Positions 39,685-50,306 of a DNA stretch of 64,000 nt are shown here, in pieces. Numbering within the stretch: position 1 is the stretch's first letter; each line of letters begins with the position of its first letter. This stretch comes from Leptospira fainei serovar Hurstbridge str. BUT 6 (GTDB lineage: Bacteria; Spirochaetota; Leptospiria; Leptospirales; Leptospiraceae), in contig NZ_AKWZ02000010.1 in assembly GCF_000306235.2 (NCBI RefSeq), positions 1,240,001 to 1,304,000 on the forward strand. Reading direction: 5' to 3'. The position numbers and the translations under genes are program-made. Under the pieces are notes generated by a model, which saw only the letters and a list, made by a program, of their open reading frames with translations, was not told the DNA's origin and ran no database searches.

Positions 39685-41067
39685 ATGAACTTCCTCTTTT
39701 CTCGAACTCCACTGGTCCTTTTACTTACTTCTCGATACATTCGAGGTTCTCGTGCCGCCGGTTTATTGTCCTTAAAATCCAGAGTTTCTTTCGTGGTAAT
39801 GGCAGTGGGGGTTTCACTTTTAATAGTCGTTCTTTCCATCTTCAACGGATTCCAGAGACAAGTAAAAGAATCTTTATGGCAAGGCGGGTCGCACATTACG
39901 ATCGAGAGTAATTCCGGAGCGGGTGAAATTACCGACTACGAAAAAATTATTTCCTGGATAGAAAAGACTCCCGAATTGAAACAAAGAATCGTTTCCGTAG
40001 AAGGTGGAATTCAAAGTCACGGATTGATTCAGAACTATAACACTTTTTATCCGGTCATTATCCGAGCGGTTCCGGTATCGAACGTTGACGACCTGCTTTT
40101 GACCAGACTACCTAATTTTCCGAGAGTGGTTCATTACAATCGGGATGAATTGGCTCAAATGAATAAGGAAAATTACATCGTCATCGGAAAGGAAATGGAA
40201 GGCCTGTACAATTTTTCCTTAGGAAGACAACTGACTCTCGCAGTCCCCGGAGGCAGGTTTTCTCTGGGGAAAGGCGTGGAAGTCAGCGTCGAAAACTTTC
40301 GCGTTTCAGGTTTTTTTAAAACAGGTAATTATCAATTCGATTCCCGATATGTCTATATGGCGCTGCCGATCGCCCAAAAGTTTTTTAAATTACGCAATTC
40401 GGTTAACCAAATAACGTTAAAAGTAAAGTCGCTCGACGACTTAAGTTATTGCAAGCGTAAGCTTTTACGCTTGTTTTCGGAACCTGACTTTGAAAGAGAA
40501 GTGGAGGTTTCCTCGTCATTATCGGTAAGGACAATCGCGGAGGAGCAGGAGAACTTTCTTGCCGCTCTCAAATTGGAAAAAACGATTATCTCGATTATCG
40601 TTTTCTTATTTATCATCCTTGCGGCGTTGGGAATGGTCGCGTCCGTCTATTCCTTAGTCCGTGCTAAACGAAAATCAATAGGCGTTTTAAAGGCGTTAGG
40701 ACTGCCTTCTTCGGATATACTATTGATTTTTACCTTGAACGCAATGCTGGTCGGTATTTTGGCATCCTTGATCGGCGGAGTAACCGGTATCTTTCTGGCA
40801 AATTCTTTGGAAAACATTATTAATGGAATCGAGGAAATCATGAATATGCTAGGGCCCGATATATCGGTTTTATTCGGAGCCGAGTGGAGTCCCGTGGAGT
40901 TAGTGCCGAAACGAATCTATTATTTCGACAAAATACCAGTCGATATCGACATTGCTTTCATTTTTATGGTTACGACTGCCGCTACGATTTTATCCGGAAT
41001 TGCAGGATACTTCCCGGCTCGGTGGGCCGCTAGTTTGAATCCAGTGGACACGATAAGGAACGACTAA
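39685..41067 (+). CDS. LolC/LolE-type lipoprotein-releasing ABC permease
   Basis: A 460-residue permease. The N-terminal membrane helix ([20 protein letters not shown]) is preceded by the SRYIRG-type motif ([12 protein letters not shown]), followed by a large periplasmic domain and three C-terminal helices ([36 protein letters not shown] and [14 protein letters not shown]). The ending NPVDTIRND is typical of LolC/E. With the adjacent ATPase it should release lipoproteins from the inner membrane. Only one permease gene is present, so the complex may be a homodimer. The ATG at 39685 is preferred to a TTG five codons upstream. Confidence 0.9.
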   Translation: MNFLFSRTPLVLLLTSRYIRGSRAAGLLSLKSRVSFVVMAVGVSLLIVVLSIFNGFQRQVKESLWQGGSHITIESNSGAGEITDYEKIISWIEKTPELKQRIVSVEGGIQSHGLIQNYNTFYPVIIRAVPVSNVDDLLLTRLPNFPRVVHYNRDELAQMNKENYIVIGKEMEGLYNFSLGRQLTLAVPGGRFSLGKGVEVSVENFRVSGFFKTGNYQFDSRYVYMALPIAQKFFKLRNSVNQITLKVKSLDDLSYCKRKLLRLFSEPDFEREVEVSSSLSVRTIAEEQENFLAALKLEKTIISIIVFLFIILAALGMVASVYSLVRAKRKSIGVLKALGLPSSDILLIFTLNAMLVGILASLIGGVTGIFLANSLENIINGIEEIMNMLGPDISVLFGAEWSPVELVPKRIYYFDKIPVDIDIAFIFMVTTAATILSGIAGYFPARWAASLNPVDTIRND

Positions 41068-41068
41068 C

Positions 41069-41761
41069 TTGAGTCTTATTAAAATCAGAAATCTAGTCAA
41101 AACATACCATGTGTTGGAAAAGGAATTCACCATTTTGGATCGGCTGGACATGGATGTGGAAGAAGGTCAGATTTTTTCCATCGAAGGGAAGTCAGGAATC
41201 GGTAAATCGACTTTACTGAATATTCTCGGAGCAATGGATGGATTCGATTCCGGCGAAGTCGAGGTTTGCGGAACTTCTCTCGGTAACCTGGATGAAAAAG
41301 GGAAGGAAGCGTTTCGAGCGGAGAAGATCGCGTTTATTTTTCAGCATCATCTTCTTTTGCCCGATTTTTCCGCGTTGGAAAACGTTGCGATTCCTCTGTT
41401 AATTCGCGGAGTATCCCCGACTAAGGCGCAGGAAGATGCTATGGCAATGTTAGATAAGGTCGGATTGAAAGAAAGATATGAGAGTTTTCCTTCCCAACTT
41501 TCCGGCGGAGAAAGCGCTCGTGTAGGGGTTGCAAGGGCTCTCGTTGCGGGAAAAAGATTGATTCTAGCGGACGAACCTACCGGAAATCTAGATAGGGAAA
41601 ACTCACGAAATTTAATGGGTCTGATTCAGGAACTACAGAAGGATTTAAGATTCGGATTGATTTTAGTCACGCACGATATGGAACTCGCGGCACTCGCGCA
41701 TAAACGAAATCAAATTTATCAAGGAAAGCTGCACCCGGCTCATATTCCTCAGACGGTCTAA
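41069..41761 (+). CDS. LolD-type ABC transporter ATPase
   Basis: A 230-residue ATPase with Walker A (GKSGIGKST), the Q-loop ([18 protein letters not shown]), signature LSGGE, Walker B ([12 protein letters not shown]) and the switch His in LVTHD. It powers the permease encoded one base upstream. The start is TTG, one base after the permease stop. Sequence features match the MacB/LolD group. Confidence 0.93.
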   Translation: MSLIKIRNLVKTYHVLEKEFTILDRLDMDVEEGQIFSIEGKSGIGKSTLLNILGAMDGFDSGEVEVCGTSLGNLDEKGKEAFRAEKIAFIFQHHLLLPDFSALENVAIPLLIRGVSPTKAQEDAMAMLDKVGLKERYESFPSQLSGGESARVGVARALVAGKRLILADEPTGNLDRENSRNLMGLIQELQKDLRFGLILVTHDMELAALAHKRNQIYQGKLHPAHIPQTV

Positions 41762-41772
41762 AACGGCGTTTT

Positions 41773-42630
41773 ATGAAAGATTGTATCTATTGCGGTATAT
41801 CCTATTCGGATTGGAAAGATCGCGGTAGAATCGGTTGCTCGAATTGCATTTCCGTTATTGGTGACGAATATTCGACTTTCATTCCTCGCCAAAGCGCGTC
41901 CGACTGGGAACCTCCGGTAGGATTCCCGCTACGCGAAGAGTGGTTTCAATTCAATGCTTCCCCTTTTCCGGAGAAGATGAAAAAAATAGACGCTTATTCT
42001 CTTCCGTTTTCTTATCGGTTTCGTGTTGCGAGAAATCCAAAGCGGTCCATATACCCCTTTCGATCTAAAATTCTCCCTGTCGTATTTTTAAAGGAATGGT
42101 TTTCTTCCCAAAATATTCAAAACCCAGCGAATCTCGATTTTTTTTCTGAAACACAGGCCGTAAAAAATAGGTCTGACAATACAAAATGTGTGAGAATTTC
42201 CTGGAATGGCGGGACTTTACTCATGGGAGACGAGGATCACCTTCGCTGGGAATACGTAACCGATTCTCTTTACGATCTAGCATCGGTTCTCGACTCGCCT
42301 TTTTTAAAAGCATTTTGGGATTCGGAACGGTTCGACTATAAGGATGGAATAGGATTTCTAACTTCTTGCCCCACAAATGCCGGAGAGGGGGACAAACTTT
42401 CCATCGCCTTGCCCGATTTGTTTACGCAAACGGGAGCATTGGAGGGTTTCCGATTACCGACGGATTGGGGGTTTTATCGGGAAGACCTACAGGATAGATT
42501 GATCATTTTCCGGAAAAATTTCGGGTTGAAACGAAAAAATTCCTTTTTCAATTTAGTTTCATATTTAGCCTTACTAGTAATATTAGGAAAAGAAGCAGGA
42601 AAAGCTTCGTTGCCCCGTAATCCTTTTTAA
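41773..42630 (+). CDS. McsA zinc-finger / McsB-like arginine-kinase fusion, shortened
   Basis: A 285-residue protein. Residues 1-30 form a four-Cys zinc finger as in McsA (C4, C7, C22, C25, with GRIGCSNC). From residue 75 McsB-like segments appear in order: SYRFRVARN (80-88), GDEDHLRWE (152-160) and FLTSCPTNAGEGDK (195-208). McsB phosphorylates arginines to mark proteins for ClpCP. Here the kinase part is about 200 residues instead of about 350, the Arg after the TNAG motif is Lys (K208), and the C-terminal region is not recognisable, so it may be a pseudo-kinase acting as a ClpC adaptor. It precedes clpC by 100 bases, as mcsA-mcsB do in Firmicutes. Confidence 0.78.
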   Translation: MKDCIYCGISYSDWKDRGRIGCSNCISVIGDEYSTFIPRQSASDWEPPVGFPLREEWFQFNASPFPEKMKKIDAYSLPFSYRFRVARNPKRSIYPFRSKILPVVFLKEWFSSQNIQNPANLDFFSETQAVKNRSDNTKCVRISWNGGTLLMGDEDHLRWEYVTDSLYDLASVLDSPFLKAFWDSERFDYKDGIGFLTSCPTNAGEGDKLSIALPDLFTQTGALEGFRLPTDWGFYREDLQDRLIIFRKNFGLKRKNSFFNLVSYLALLVILGKEAGKASLPRNPF

Positions 42631-42730
42631 ACGACCAATCCGATATGTTTCTTATAGGGAAAAAGACTCCCGTAGGAAATTTGATGCGAAACCAGTCTAA
42701 TTTATAGAATCCCTGGGGAAGGCCGCAATT

Positions 42731-45271
42731 ATGTTAGAATTTACAAAAAGAGCCAAACGAGTAATAAACGAGATCGCTCAAGACGAGGCTAAACGTCTCG
42801 GCAGCGAATTTATCGGCCCCGAGCATATTCTATTAGGATTGCTTAAGGAAGAGGATTCGGTTGCGATCAAAATCCTAAACAACCTGAATATCAATCTGAA
42901 CGAGCTCCGTAAGGAAGTGGAGAGGCGCACGCGAGAAAGTTCTGCGACTCTGCTCATGGATATGGCGCAAGGTCAAGATCGATACCAAAAAATCATAGAG
43001 CTTTCTAAAGAAGAAGCGAAACGTCTGAAACATAACTATGTCGGGACCGAGCATATTCTTTTAGCTTTGTTGCGTGATAATAATAATATTGCCGGCGGGG
43101 CTTTATATTCCTTCAGCGTTAACTATAACGTAATCAAGGGAGAAATTCTACGATTACTAGGAGCTCCTCCTACGAGTACGGTAGGCGTCTCCAGTCAACC
43201 TTCCGCTCAACCGGGTACGCCTCGGGCGGAAAAAACCAAAACTCCGATTCTGGATGAGTTCGCAAGAGACCTAACGCAACTCGCTAGGGATAAAAAATTG
43301 GATCCTGTCGTTGGTCGTGCAAACGAAATTCAACGAGTGATTCAAATTCTCTCTAGGAAAACTAAAAACAACCCGGTATTAGTGGGAGAATCCGGAGTCG
43401 GAAAAACCGCTATCGTAGAGGGCCTAGCGCTTGCTATCGTGGAGAAGAACGTTCCTGATCTACTCTTCGATAAGAGAGTTCTTTCGTTGGATCTCGCTAG
43501 TCTAATCGCAGGGACCAAGTATCGTGGTGAATTCGAAGAGAGATTGAAAAAGATCATGAAAGAGATCTCTTCCTCTAATAATATCATTATCTTTATCGAT
43601 GAGTTGCATACTTTGATCGGCGCCGGAGCCGCTGAAGGTGCGGTTGATGCTGCGAACATTCTGAAACCGGCGTTGGCTCGGGGTGAATTGCAATGCATCG
43701 GTGCCACGACAAGTACCGAATATAGAAAATACATCGAGCGAGACTCCGCTTTGGAAAGACGCTTTCAAGTGGTAAAAGTCGCCGAACCTTCGGTCGATGA
43801 TGCCATTTTAATCCTGACAGGATTGAAGAAAGCATACGAAGCTCACCATAAAGTCAGATATTCGGATCGCGCATTAGAGCAATCCGTTAAACTTTCTCAT
43901 CGGTATATCAATGACAGATATCTTCCTGATAAAGCGATCGATATCATCGATGAAGCCGGTGCAAAAGCTCGCTTAGCGAACTGCGCAAGACCGCAAGCAA
44001 TCAAAGACTTGGAAGAAGAAATCAAATCTCTTTCTCAAAAGAAGGAAGATTTGGTTCGTGCCCAAGAATACGAGAAAGCAGCCGGCGTTCGCGATGAAGT
44101 AAATCGCAAAAAACAATTATTGGAAGAGAAAATCCGGGCATGGCAAGAGAAGATGGACGACTTTGCAGTCTCCATCGACGAAGATGATATTCTCTCCGTA
44201 GTTTCGCAGTGGACCGGTATTCCTCTCCAAAGAATGGAAGAAAGCGAATCCGAAAGATTACTGCGGCTGGAAGACGAACTGAAACTTCGCGTGGTCGGCC
44301 AAGACGATGCGATTGAAAAAATAGCAAAAGCCGTCAGGAGAGCCCGTACGGGATTTAAAGCCGAGCGCCGACCGACCGGATCTTTCATTTTCCTAGGCCC
44401 GACGGGTGTGGGAAAAACCGAGTTGGCAAAAGCTCTGGCGGACTTTTTGTTCGGAGATCAGGACGCTATGCTTCGGGTGGATATGTCCGAGTATATGGAA
44501 CCGCATGCGGTCAGCCGTTTGATCGGAGCTCCTCCAGGTTACGTAGGTTACGATGACGGGGGCCAGTTGACCGAATTCGTACGTAAAAAACCGTATTCGA
44601 TTATTCTTTTGGATGAGATAGAAAAAGCTCATCATGATATCTTTAATATTCTTCTTCAAGTAATGGAGGAAGGAAACTTAACGGATACCAAGGGTCGCAA
44701 AGTGAATTTCCGAGATACGATTATCATCATGACCTCGAATATCGGGGCTAAGGAAATTTCAAGTAGCGTTCGTCTTGGGTTTGAAGATCGTTCCGGCGAA
44801 GAGGATAAATATAAATCCGATCAAGCTAGGGAACAGCTTAAGAAGCACTTTAACCCCGAGTTCCTGAACCGGGTAGACGAAGTCGTTTATTTCCGTCCTC
44901 TTAAGAAGGAGGATCTCATGAAGATCATGGATATCATGGCCGGAGATACGAACAAACGTCTCTTGGATAAGAAAATCAAAATCGAGCTTACTCAAGAGGC
45001 GAAAGACCACTTTATGGATATCGGATACGATGAAAAATTCGGAGCCCGTCCATTGCGGAGAGTGTTCCAACGAGATTTGGAGGATTATATGGCCGTCCAA
45101 ACTCTCAAAGGTTCATATAAAGAACCTACTAAGATCACTGTTTCGTTCAAAGAAGGAAAGTTGGACTTTGTCGAAGAACCTTGGATCGACTATAAACCGG
45201 CGGACCAAGGCTCGGGCGGGGATAATTCCCCTAATAACCCCGAAAGATCGGAAGAACCAGCTCTCGTTTAG
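42731..45271 (+). CDS. clpC: ClpC-type AAA+ unfoldase
   Basis: An 846-residue HSP100 protein. The two N-terminal repeats (about 1-75 and 80-145) are followed by AAA+ domain 1 (Walker [10 protein letters not shown], Walker B IIFIDELH), a UVR motif ([20 protein letters not shown] region, about 430), AAA+ domain 2 (Walker [11 protein letters not shown], Walker B IILLDEIE) and a D2 small domain. The UVR motif marks the ClpC class. It unfolds substrates for ClpP; the ClpP-binding IGF-type loop was not located with certainty. It lies downstream of the McsA/B-like gene, which may supply its adaptor. Confidence 0.96.
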   Translation: MLEFTKRAKRVINEIAQDEAKRLGSEFIGPEHILLGLLKEEDSVAIKILNNLNINLNELRKEVERRTRESSATLLMDMAQGQDRYQKIIELSKEEAKRLKHNYVGTEHILLALLRDNNNIAGGALYSFSVNYNVIKGEILRLLGAPPTSTVGVSSQPSAQPGTPRAEKTKTPILDEFARDLTQLARDKKLDPVVGRANEIQRVIQILSRKTKNNPVLVGESGVGKTAIVEGLALAIVEKNVPDLLFDKRVLSLDLASLIAGTKYRGEFEERLKKIMKEISSSNNIIIFIDELHTLIGAGAAEGAVDAANILKPALARGELQCIGATTSTEYRKYIERDSALERRFQVVKVAEPSVDDAILILTGLKKAYEAHHKVRYSDRALEQSVKLSHRYINDRYLPDKAIDIIDEAGAKARLANCARPQAIKDLEEEIKSLSQKKEDLVRAQEYEKAAGVRDEVNRKKQLLEEKIRAWQEKMDDFAVSIDEDDILSVVSQWTGIPLQRMEESESERLLRLEDELKLRVVGQDDAIEKIAKAVRRARTGFKAERRPTGSFIFLGPTGVGKTELAKALADFLFGDQDAMLRVDMSEYMEPHAVSRLIGAPPGYVGYDDGGQLTEFVRKKPYSIILLDEIEKAHHDIFNILLQVMEEGNLTDTKGRKVNFRDTIIIMTSNIGAKEISSSVRLGFEDRSGEEDKYKSDQAREQLKKHFNPEFLNRVDEVVYFRPLKKEDLMKIMDIMAGDTNKRLLDKKIKIELTQEAKDHFMDIGYDEKFGARPLRRVFQRDLEDYMAVQTLKGSYKEPTKITVSFKEGKLDFVEEPWIDYKPADQGSGGDNSPNNPERSEEPALV

Positions 45272-45283
45272 AGAGTGAATTGA

Positions 45284-45304
45284 CGGTTGCCCTTTGGGCA
45301 ACCG
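45284..45304 (+). terminator. hairpin just after clpC, no T-run
   Basis: CGGTTGCCC (45284-45292) pairs perfectly with GGGCAACCG (45296-45304) across a 3-base loop, 12 bases after the clpC stop. No T-tract follows, so it may stabilise or partially stop the transcript rather than end it; the next gene continues on the same strand. Confidence 0.45.
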
Positions 45305-45345
45305 CTCCCGACGGGGAAAAGGACTATAAGGACAGAGGGAAACCT

Positions 45346-45771
45346 ATGCCGTACCTGATCCCAGTCATCTTCGTACTGTCTTACTTGCTCGTTCGAAAAG
45401 TTTGGTTTCATCTTAGAAAGATACGGACTGTCGCGGGAATTGAAAAAATTTCTCTCTGCGTTTTTCAGCCAGATTTATTTCTTCCCGAGGTACGCGTCCT
45501 TTACAAATACTACTTTCAGGGTGGGGTCTATTACGGATCCGGATATATACTTCTTACGGACTTTCTCGATAACGAGGAATATGAAGTTTATCGGAATCCG
45601 GACGGATTGCCGGTTTTAGAAGTGGGGGAAATTTCGATCATTTCCGAAGAAAAGATCGAACATTTTCTCTCTACGAGATATCCGAGCATTATTGTCTTCA
45701 TCGACCCGGTGGAACCCTTTCATTCCCTGATAGACTGTCTGAATGCAAAGTCCATGGGAGTTCCCACTTAA
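45346..45771 (+). CDS. unknown protein with N-terminal membrane anchor
   Basis: A 141-residue protein from the ATG at 45346 (GAGGGA about 5 bases upstream; the frame is open before it but lacks a better start). One membrane helix ([17 protein letters not shown]) with basic residues after it anchors a beta-rich cytoplasmic or periplasmic domain ([18 protein letters not shown], then [12 protein letters not shown]). I do not recognise it. It follows the clpC hairpin and precedes a TPR gene by 37 bases. Confidence 0.6.
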   Translation: MPYLIPVIFVLSYLLVRKVWFHLRKIRTVAGIEKISLCVFQPDLFLPEVRVLYKYYFQGGVYYGSGYILLTDFLDNEEYEVYRNPDGLPVLEVGEISIISEEKIEHFLSTRYPSIIVFIDPVEPFHSLIDCLNAKSMGVPT

Positions 45772-45808
45772 GGAGATTCTCCGTATTGAGCTGGAAAGAG
45801 AGATAGAG

Positions 45809-46603
45809 ATGGCTGCGAAAAAAAATATTACCATCCTTTTATTGGCAATGCTGCCGATCGTATTCGCCGGGGATATATTCGGGCAGGAACAAGCGGATTA
45901 TTCGAAAGCATTAGCCGAATTCCAAAGCGGAAACTCGGAAAAGGCGCTCGAAATTATTAAAGCGCTGCACGAGCAAGGAAAGCGTAGTTACGAGACGCAT
46001 TATTTGGCCGCATTCTGCCACTATAAAGCGGGCAGGATGAAATCCGCAGGAACTCATTGGTCCGAAGCGTTAAAATTGAAACCGGGTGACCCTGCGGTCA
46101 GCGCCGATTTTGCTCGGTACCTTCTTCAAGTCGGTCGAAACGATGACGCTTTGGAAATTATCTCCAGATCTTACGAGATCTACCCTAAGAATCGGGAAGT
46201 TAGATTACTTTTTGCGACTGCACTTTTGTACAATGGAAAAGCTCGCGAAGCTTTGCACGTAATCGAAAAATTAAAATCGGAAGATCCGAACGATTACCAC
46301 CCTCTAGTTTTAGAGGCTCAAGTTTACTATTATTTGGGAAGCGCGGAAAAGGCCGAGGTCAGCTTGAAGTGGGCGCAATCTCTTGTTCCGAATAATCCTA
46401 ATGTCTTGAATAATCTAGCCTTGGTGTATGAAAAAGGCGGAAATCAGGAAGCAAAGCGCGGGAATTTGAAGAAAGCATTAGATCAACTGAAGAGTGCAAA
46501 AGAACAAATCGAAGCGGCATTAAAGATAAAACCGGAAGATGAAAAGTTTCGGGGAAATCTACAAAGAATCGAGGCGAGAATTAATGCCCTCTCACAAGGC
46601 TGA
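45809..46603 (+). CDS. exported TPR protein
   Basis: A 264-residue protein. The start ATG at 45809 gives a signal peptide ([19 protein letters not shown]). About six TPR-type 34-residue repeats follow ([18 protein letters not shown], then [36 protein letters not shown], and later ones). TPRs mediate protein-protein binding, here in the periplasm. Its 3' end overlaps the start of the next gene by 20 bases, implying coupled translation. Confidence 0.8.
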   Translation: MAAKKNITILLLAMLPIVFAGDIFGQEQADYSKALAEFQSGNSEKALEIIKALHEQGKRSYETHYLAAFCHYKAGRMKSAGTHWSEALKLKPGDPAVSADFARYLLQVGRNDDALEIISRSYEIYPKNREVRLLFATALLYNGKAREALHVIEKLKSEDPNDYHPLVLEAQVYYYLGSAEKAEVSLKWAQSLVPNNPNVLNNLALVYEKGGNQEAKRGNLKKALDQLKSAKEQIEAALKIKPEDEKFRGNLQRIEARINALSQG

Positions 46604-47900
46604 AAAGAAAGTCCTTTTTCACACGTTAGGATGCAGACTTAATTTTTTTGAATCGGACGGCATCTTCTCCTCTTTAAGTCGTCACGGGTATAGAACCGCC
46701 GTCGAAGATGAAATTCCGGACGTGGTAGTAGTAAATACATGCACCGTCACGAACAAGGCGGATTCCAGGAACCGAAACATTATTCGAAACGCAGTAAAGC
46801 GATATCCCGGAGCCCAAGTTTGGGTCACCGGTTGCTATGCGCAAACGGATCGTCAATCGATCGAAGCTATTCCTGGGATTGCAGGTGTCGTCGGCAACGA
46901 GGATAAATCCCGTCTTCCTTTAATGATATTGGAAAGAGAAGGAGCTACTATTTCTAACCAATCGGTTCAAACGGATCGATTTTCGTATTCCGACGTTTTG
47001 CCGAACGGCCATACTAGGGCCTATTTAAAAATCCAGGACGGGTGTGATAGGACTTGTTCTTATTGTAAGATTCCCCAAGCGCGAGGAAAGGGCGTCAGTC
47101 GTGAATGGAAAGACATCCTTGATCAGGTTTCTTTTTTGCAAGATAGCGGCGTTGGCGAGATAATGCTTACCGGAGTTAATTTGGGGTGGTATAGGAACCA
47201 GGACGGAAGGAAGGCATTTCCGAAGCTACTGGAATCGATTTTAAATAAATTGGAATATTCGCGTCTTCGCTTATCTTCCATCGAGCCGCCGGATGTCGGA
47301 ATCGAGTTAGCGGAATTGTTAAGTCATCCGAGATTTTGTCCTTTTTTGCACGTTCCTTTACAAAGTGGAAGCAAACAAATTCTGAAAAAAATGAGACGGA
47401 GCTACACTCCTGAAACCTTTCGGAAACGAATCGAATTAGTTAAATCTAAAATACCCGACCTTTTTTTGGGGACCGACGTAATAGTAGGATTTCCCGGCGA
47501 GACGGAATCCGATTTTCTTGATTCGATGAACGTTCTTAAGGATTTGGAATTTGCTAAGATTCACGCGTTTCCTTTCTCCGTCCGCCGAAATACTACCGCA
47601 GAAGAATATCCGGAAACGGTAACCAAAGAAGGAAAGAAGGAAAGAGTCCATTCACTCATGTCGCTTTCTCAAGATTTGCATTCTTCCTATGCGGTTTCGC
47701 AATTGGGTCGGCATAGAGAAGCGATTCTAGAAAAAGACGGAGTTGCTGTTACGGATAATTATTTGAAAGTAACTTTACCGTCTAAGGACCTTCCGGCTTT
47801 AAGTCCCGGACAGTTTCTAACCGTTGAGATCGGCGAATATTTACCGACCACAGATAAGGAAGGAAAGGTGTCCGGTCGAATTTTGGCGGCCGTAGGTTAA
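46584..47900 (+). CDS. MtaB-like tRNA methylthiotransferase (radical SAM)
   Basis: A 438-residue MiaB-family enzyme. The UPF0004 domain carries the three N-terminal cluster cysteines ([23 protein letters not shown]), the radical SAM domain has [15 protein letters not shown], and a TRAM domain lies at the end (about 375-435). The [10 protein letters not shown] form at the first Cys suggests MtaB, which makes 2-methylthio-N6-threonylcarbamoyladenosine at tRNA position 37, rather than MiaB or RimO. The ATG at 46584 has GAGGCGAGA upstream. Confidence 0.88.
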   Translation: MPSHKAEKKVLFHTLGCRLNFFESDGIFSSLSRHGYRTAVEDEIPDVVVVNTCTVTNKADSRNRNIIRNAVKRYPGAQVWVTGCYAQTDRQSIEAIPGIAGVVGNEDKSRLPLMILEREGATISNQSVQTDRFSYSDVLPNGHTRAYLKIQDGCDRTCSYCKIPQARGKGVSREWKDILDQVSFLQDSGVGEIMLTGVNLGWYRNQDGRKAFPKLLESILNKLEYSRLRLSSIEPPDVGIELAELLSHPRFCPFLHVPLQSGSKQILKKMRRSYTPETFRKRIELVKSKIPDLFLGTDVIVGFPGETESDFLDSMNVLKDLEFAKIHAFPFSVRRNTTAEEYPETVTKEGKKERVHSLMSLSQDLHSSYAVSQLGRHREAILEKDGVAVTDNYLKVTLPSKDLPALSPGQFLTVEIGEYLPTTDKEGKVSGRILAAVG

Positions 47901-47911
47901 TTTTTCTTTTT

Positions 47912-48574
47912 CTAGGATCGGATCAATTCTTCCGAATACATTTCTTCCTCTTTCAAGTCGTAGTAACCGTACTCGAAATCGGATCCTGCCTGTATTTCTA
48001 ACCCGTAAACGTTCTCGCTGATTCGGACGCTTTTTATCACGTCCAGTTTATACTGCTCGGCAAGAAATTTCATTTTATCCAAAGAAATCTTGTCGTTGAT
48101 CTTCGGGCCGATCGCGAATTCATTTTTAACCCAATCCAGAACGATAAGTTTTCCACCTTTCCTCATCGATCGAATAAGTCCGTCCATAGCCTGTCCTGGA
48201 TCCGGGAACGTCGATAGAACTAGGGAAGCAAAGACTACTTCCGGGACGGGAATCCATTCCGGAAGAAGCGGACGATCCGCTTTTTCCATATAAAACGGAG
48301 TAAGACGATTGATTTCTTCACGATTTTTCCAATGAAGAACTTCATCTAAGAGGTCCTGATTACATTCTGCTCCCCAAATCCATCCTTCTTTGTGGATCAT
48401 TTTTAATAGGTATTCGGTCCAGAAACCTAACCCCATACCGAAATCCACCAAATTCATAACGTCTTTCAACGGAAAATGCTTAAAAACCACTTCCGGCGGG
48501 GTTACGTCCCTACGTTTGCTCGAAAGAAGGAAATTCTGATAATCTAAATCGTAGTAATATTCTAGGTCGCTCAT
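47912..48574 (-). CDS. class I SAM-dependent methyltransferase
   Basis: A 220-residue methyltransferase: VMNLVDFGMGLGFWTEYLLK supplies the SAM-binding motif I, WGAECNQD motif II, and VVFASLVLSTFPDPGQAMDG the acidic motif IV region. It is convergent with the MtaB-like gene, 11 bases from its stop. The substrate cannot be read from the sequence. Confidence 0.75.
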   Translation of the reverse strand: MSDLEYYYDLDYQNFLLSSKRRDVTPPEVVFKHFPLKDVMNLVDFGMGLGFWTEYLLKMIHKEGWIWGAECNQDLLDEVLHWKNREEINRLTPFYMEKADRPLLPEWIPVPEVVFASLVLSTFPDPGQAMDGLIRSMRKGGKLIVLDWVKNEFAIGPKINDKISLDKMKFLAEQYKLDVIKSVRISENVYGLEIQAGSDFEYGYYDLKEEEMYSEELIRS

Positions 48575-48773
48575 CGTTTCTAAAATTCGGTATTATGTCT
48601 GATTATCGAGAGCTACCGTCAATCGGAATCGCGGAACGGTTCCTTTTTTACGGAAATACCCTTTACAATCGAAAGACATCCCTTTATTTTTATTTTCCTC
48701 CTATTCTATGAAAAACCGAAGTAAAAAAACGGTTTCTTAGTTCCGATATGTATATACGGAACCCTATTCCCAA

Positions 48774-50306
48774 ATGAAGACCCGTGTACGGATTCTATTT
48801 TTTCTTTGTCTGCTCGCGGTTGCTGGTCTAGCGGACGCTCAACAGCAGGAACTGTTACGCGCCGATACGGAGCTATTCGGGGTGGCCGGATCGATTAACG
48901 TGGAAGTCCTTAAGGATGGAAAGTCCGTTAGAATTACTTGGGAACCGCCTCGGGAAACAGGAGAAATTATCATCGCAAGGAATCCAAGTGTCATCGATAC
49001 TCCGGAAAAATGCTATATCTCGGACTCGTTAGGAAAATTCCCGAGCGGGATTGCCAACGGGGTAAATCAAATATATGATTATAATCTTCGACCTGGAACG
49101 TACTACTACGCCGTGGTTCTTTCCCACCATGTTCGAAAGAAGGATTTAAAACTAGTACCGAATCGAAATTTCACTACTATCCCGATAGTCATCGAGCAAT
49201 CTTCCAGTCCGCCGACTTCCAATTCCAATCCTGAAGATGAAAAAAAGAAGGTACTCTCCGATGATGCGAGAGTGACCGACATCGCAGTCAAAAGAGAAGG
49301 AAAGTATCTTCGTGTTTCTTGGGAACCCTATAGGTTGGGTGTCGCGGGAGAAACGATTTATTCCATCTATAGATCGGCGGAGCCGCTTTCCAGTTTGAGC
49401 CTGATGCGTAAGGCTGAAAAGCTTGCGGAAGTTTCTCATCCCGAAAACTCGTTTCTGGATCAGGACTTAAACAAGTCTCAGACGATTTATTACGGCGTAA
49501 CCGTTAAACAAGGATTGAAGGAAGTCATACCTTTAATCCAAAATCAATCTTTCATCCGACAATTTTACGTTTATGATCAAGATAAGCGAAAACAGCCCAA
49601 CGAAGATAATATTACCAAATCTGAATATTCCTTTGAGGAAATGCACGTAAAGGACCTGAACTCCACGCCGGTGGATGTGGGAATTCGTCTGGATTGGAAG
49701 GCTCCTGAAAATCCTGACGAGAATACCGTTTACTCCATTTACCAAGGGACTAAGCCGCTTTCCGGAGGAGTTGCCACCTTTTTAGGCGGCAATATTCGCA
49801 AGTTAGGCGAGGTGAACCATCCTGAAACGAATGTGATGGTTAGAATGAAGCCGTCTAAGAGTACGATTTACTTCGGAGTTACGGTTAGGCGCGGCGACAA
49901 GGAAGATTTTACTCTTTCACAAGATCAGTCTTACGTTGCAATCGAGGGTTCTGCTAACTCGAATACCGTGCAGGACGAATCTCCGAAAGAAAACCAACCC
50001 ACAATCTCGAAAGATGAAAATAAGATCGTTGCTTCGGATGAAGAATTAAATAAAATTCTAAAATCTACGTATTGGAAAAACGACTATTCGGAGGCGATTC
50101 GCCAGCTCGCCCCGTTTGAACAAACCGATAATCAAGACGTAAGAGGAAAGGCGAAATTCTTTACGGGGCTTTCTTATTATCGAAACGGGGATTATAGAAA
50201 AGCGCTAAGATACTTCGTGCAAAAAGAAGTAAAATCATATAATCCGGATCGAACCGAATTTTGGACAAAACATTGTCTGGCTAAGATTAGCGGAGGAAGG
50301 CATTGA
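48774..50306 (+). CDS. exported protein with three fibronectin III-like modules and a TPR end
   Basis: A 510-residue protein with a signal peptide (about residues 5-23, cleavage after ADA). Three modules follow, each opening with a [VI]R[IV][TS]WEP-type strand and containing an SIYR/SIYQ sequence and a YYGVTV-like strand near the end, consistent with fibronectin type III folds. Modules begin near residues 53, 180 and 305. The last 90 residues hold a TPR-like helical pair. Exported FNIII proteins often bind other envelope or host proteins; this is inference. It overlaps the next gene by 4 bases. Confidence 0.65.
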   Translation: MKTRVRILFFLCLLAVAGLADAQQQELLRADTELFGVAGSINVEVLKDGKSVRITWEPPRETGEIIIARNPSVIDTPEKCYISDSLGKFPSGIANGVNQIYDYNLRPGTYYYAVVLSHHVRKKDLKLVPNRNFTTIPIVIEQSSSPPTSNSNPEDEKKKVLSDDARVTDIAVKREGKYLRVSWEPYRLGVAGETIYSIYRSAEPLSSLSLMRKAEKLAEVSHPENSFLDQDLNKSQTIYYGVTVKQGLKEVIPLIQNQSFIRQFYVYDQDKRKQPNEDNITKSEYSFEEMHVKDLNSTPVDVGIRLDWKAPENPDENTVYSIYQGTKPLSGGVATFLGGNIRKLGEVNHPETNVMVRMKPSKSTIYFGVTVRRGDKEDFTLSQDQSYVAIEGSANSNTVQDESPKENQPTISKDENKIVASDEELNKILKSTYWKNDYSEAIRQLAPFEQTDNQDVRGKAKFFTGLSYYRNGDYRKALRYFVQKEVKSYNPDRTEFWTKHCLAKISGGRH

